Assembly (NCBI GenBank): GCA_020628265.1
Contig: JAHDFG010000033.1
Location: 1 to 8,751, forward strand
Reading direction: 5' to 3'
From: Pseudooctadecabacter sp.
GTDB lineage: Bacteria; Pseudomonadota; Alphaproteobacteria; Rhodobacterales; Rhodobacteraceae
DNA: 8,751 bases
In this document: piece after piece, positions 6,855 to 8,751 of the stretch
Numbering within the stretch: position 1 is the first letter of the stretch
How the letters are laid out: each line of letters opens with the position of its first letter
The notes under the pieces: generated by a model
Seen by the model: only the letters and a program-made list of their open reading frames with translations
Databases searched by the model: none
Told to the model about the DNA's origin: nothing
Made by a program: the position numbers and the translations under genes

Positions 6855-7643
6855 ATGCGCTTGTCAGTGACATTTGAGAATACCGAAGGAACGCCAAACG
6901 GTCGGGGTCCTGTTCAGGTTGGATGGTTCCTGAACGAACAGAAGGGCGGGATCATTTACGATCCGCCGGAGCGGGTCCGTTCGGTCGAGATGAACCGCGA
7001 GCATGCGAAATCCGCGTCGCGGTGCCCGGCGGTGATCAACATGGAAAGCCGGTATTTCATGGTGAAATGCCCGTTCGATATCCACATCGGTTTCGCGCGC
7101 GATAACGACGGAAAGGGCGTTTTGCGCAATCTGGCTGGCACCCAATCTGCTGTGCGGGCCAGCAAGCTGGGAGAGAAGCTGCATCTGACGAATGAGGTTG
7201 AATGGCGCACCAAGGGTGTGCCGACGATCCAGCTGTCCCTTCCTTACGTCTTCATCTCGGACGAGCCGGTCTACATGAGCCAGATCAGCCCGTTCATGCA
7301 CTACAACCGTGATCCGCTTCCGGGCACGATTTTTGGCGGCCGCTTCCCGATCAATGTCTGGCCGCGCCCTTTGATGTGGGCGTTCGAATGGCATGAGCCG
7401 GAAAAGCCTATCAAGATCAAACGTGGCGATCCCCTGTTTTATGCCACGTTCGAGACCGTATCGCCCGAACGCAGCGTCGTCGTCACCGAGACGGAAGTGA
7501 CGCCCGAGCTGAATGACTACATGGAACTGATCTCGGGCGCGGTGAACTACGTGAACCAGACGTTCTCCCTGTTTGAGGCCGCTGAAGAGCGCCGCCCCGA
7601 AACCCTGCTGAAGCCGATCGCCCGCAAGCGGGACAAGGAATAA
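6855..7643 (+). CDS. Hypothetical protein, 262 residues, family not recognised
   Basis: The ATG at 6855 is preceded by GGAGAG with four bases spacing. An in-frame ATG at 6651 would add 68 low-quality residues overlapping the intergenic region, so I reject it. No signal peptide or membrane segment is visible, and a cytoplasmic protein is likely. The chain is rich in aromatic residues and prolines and reads as mostly beta: segments around 61-80 (MESRYFMVKCPFDIHIGF), 122-150 (TIQLSLPYVFISDEPVYM) and 157-200, where PINVWPRPLMWAFEWHE is followed by IKIKRGDPLFYATFE. The RGDPL turn between strands recalls cupin-like or jelly-roll folds, but no metal-binding H-x-H or H-x-D triad stands out, so this is only a fold hint. 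The C-terminus (about 215-262) looks helical and charged, ending KPIARKRDKE. It is three bases from the following TPR/glycosyltransferase-like gene, so the two should share an mRNA and probably a process. No function is assigned. Confidence 0.85.
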   Translation: MRLSVTFENTEGTPNGRGPVQVGWFLNEQKGGIIYDPPERVRSVEMNREHAKSASRCPAVINMESRYFMVKCPFDIHIGFARDNDGKGVLRNLAGTQSAVRASKLGEKLHLTNEVEWRTKGVPTIQLSLPYVFISDEPVYMSQISPFMHYNRDPLPGTIFGGRFPINVWPRPLMWAFEWHEPEKPIKIKRGDPLFYATFETVSPERSVVVTETEVTPELNDYMELISGAVNYVNQTFSLFEAAEERRPETLLKPIARKRDKE

Positions 7644-7646
7644 TCC

Positions 7647-8751
7647 ATGCAAAAGGATCAGCGGGCGTCGTTGCGGGCGCAGTCTGTAAACGCGCACAAG
7701 GCCGGTCAATTGGACGAAGCGCTCAAGGGGTATGCGCTTTATCTTGCGCGATATCCCGACGACGCGGGGATATGGACGAACTTGGGTGCGCTTTACCGGT
7801 CCACGGCCCGCCACGATATGGCGCGGATCGCTCAGGCGCGGGCCTATGCGCTGAACCCCGAAGACACGGGCGTCTTGAACAACTACGCCAATATCCTCTC
7901 GGATTTGGGGGAGTACGAGCGGTCCATCGAATTGCGACAGACATCGCTTGAGAAAGATCCATCTTACGTCATGCACCACGCAATGATTGGCCGGTGTTAT
8001 CGCGGGATGGGGCGGTATCAAGAGGCGATTGACTACCTGACCCCGCGCGTCACCGAATTTCCGCAAGAGCCCGAGATCAAGCTACAACTGGCTTTCGCGC
8101 AGCTTGGCGCGCGCAAGTATGGGCCCGCGTTCCGGAACTATGATGCACGGTGGCATACGGGCGAAATTGAACTGCCCGATGTACCCTTCACCCGCTGGAC
8201 GGACGGCATGTCGGTCGATGGCAAGACCTTGTTGATCCTGCCCGAACAGGGGTTCGGTGATATGGTTTTGCTGGCCCGTTTCATTCCCTTGGTGGCCAAG
8301 ATGGGCGCGCGCGTCCGGTTGGTGGCCAAGAAGCCCCTTATCCGGTTGTTGAACGGCATCGAGGGGGTCGAATGGATCGGTGAAGGGGCGTCCAAGTCCG
8401 ACCCGATTGATTTGTGGATCACCCTCATGGACCTGCCCAAGCTGGTTTATGGGGCCGAGGAAGACGGAACTGTTCCTCCTCCCGCGTCTCTGACCATCCC
8501 GCCAGATTCAGCAGACCGTGCAAAAATCGTCACGGCGCAGCATCAAAAGATGTTCAAGGTGGGCGTCGTCTGGTCAGGGTCTGCAACATACAAGGGCAAC
8601 AACTTCCGCTCCTTTACCCATCGGGAATTCCTGCCCATGGCGTCCGTACCGGGTGTGCAGCTGTTTTCGCTCTATAAGGGGCCGTTCCTTGAGGCCTATC
8701 AGGCAGACGGGACATCCGCACTGATCCTCGATACGGCCAGCACGGATCGGG
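7647..8751 (+). CDS. TPR protein with GT-B-like (glycosyltransferase family 9/41-like) domain, 3' partial
   Basis: 368 residues are visible and the frame is still open at the right edge. It starts at ATG 7647, three bases after the preceding stop, with AAGGA (7635-7639) seven bases upstream. Residues 4-174 form about five tetratricopeptide repeats; those starting at 40, 74 and 108 are exactly 34 residues each (for example NNYANILSDLGEYERSIEL). Then LLILPEQGFGDMVLLARFIPL (195-215) and ARVRLVAKKPLIRLL match the glycine-loop start of a GT-B-like domain seen in many bacterial TPR-glycosyltransferase proteins, and VGVVWSGSATYKGNNFRSF (305-323) matches the start of its second half. Such proteins resemble heptosyltransferases and O-GlcNAc-transferase-like enzymes; donor and acceptor are unknown, and the domain could be inactive. 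No signal peptide or membrane segment is visible. The missing C-terminal part should hold the rest of the second Rossmann-like lobe. Confidence 0.9.
   Translation, partial: MQKDQRASLRAQSVNAHKAGQLDEALKGYALYLARYPDDAGIWTNLGALYRSTARHDMARIAQARAYALNPEDTGVLNNYANILSDLGEYERSIELRQTSLEKDPSYVMHHAMIGRCYRGMGRYQEAIDYLTPRVTEFPQEPEIKLQLAFAQLGARKYGPAFRNYDARWHTGEIELPDVPFTRWTDGMSVDGKTLLILPEQGFGDMVLLARFIPLVAKMGARVRLVAKKPLIRLLNGIEGVEWIGEGASKSDPIDLWITLMDLPKLVYGAEEDGTVPPPASLTIPPDSADRAKIVTAQHQKMFKVGVVWSGSATYKGNNFRSFTHREFLPMASVPGVQLFSLYKGPFLEAYQADGTSALILDTASTDR

Noticed and set aside
6864..8066. Long minus-strand open frame of 400 residues.
   Set aside because: It is antisense to the 262-residue protein and the TPR gene, has a composition typical of reverse frames of GC-rich genes (many R, H, D, V), no family motifs and no ribosome binding site.

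Overview
The window looks like a piece of an alphaproteobacterial chromosome, most likely Rhodobacterales (roseobacter group). This rests on the GC-rich codon use with long antisense shadow frames, the tight gene packing, and the gene content: a stand-alone MttB-like methyltransferase without pyrrolysine, a dimethylglycine-dehydrogenase-like flavoprotein, and a TPR/glycosyltransferase-like protein. I see no mobile elements, CRISPR arrays, tRNA or rRNA. No stretch longer than about 225 bases lacks a gene.

Layout. On the + strand, 1-1676 is the 3' part of a hydantoinase/oxoprolinase-family ATPase whose 5' end lies outside the window. It converges, with zero bases between the stop codons, on a minus-strand block reading (in transcription order) flavoprotein (6630-4234), MttB-like methyltransferase (4237-2720), msrB (2630-2184), msrA (2183-1677). 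Flavoprotein and methyltransferase overlap by four bases (ATGA), and msrB and msrA abut (TGA|ATG). The two pairs are separated by 89 bases with no obvious terminator. A 12-bp perfect inverted repeat followed by a T-rich tract on the minus strand lies inside the 3' end of the hydantoinase gene and is the likely terminator of this block.

A 224-base divergent intergenic region (6631-6854) separates the flavoprotein from a + strand pair: a 262-residue protein of unknown family (6855-7643) and a TPR protein with a GT-B-like domain (from 7647, running off the right edge).

How they may work together. The covalent-flavin/GcvT protein should oxidise an N-methylated amine and pass the one-carbon unit to tetrahydrofolate. 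The coupled MttB-like protein suggests a quaternary or tertiary methylamine as the ultimate substrate, but no corrinoid protein or corrinoid reactivase is present here, so its methyl acceptor is unknown. MsrB and MsrA repair methionine sulfoxide and may protect against oxidants, possibly including those made by flavoprotein turnover (inference). The unknown-protein/TPR pair looks like a separate two-gene unit, perhaps acting in surface glycan or protein glycosylation.
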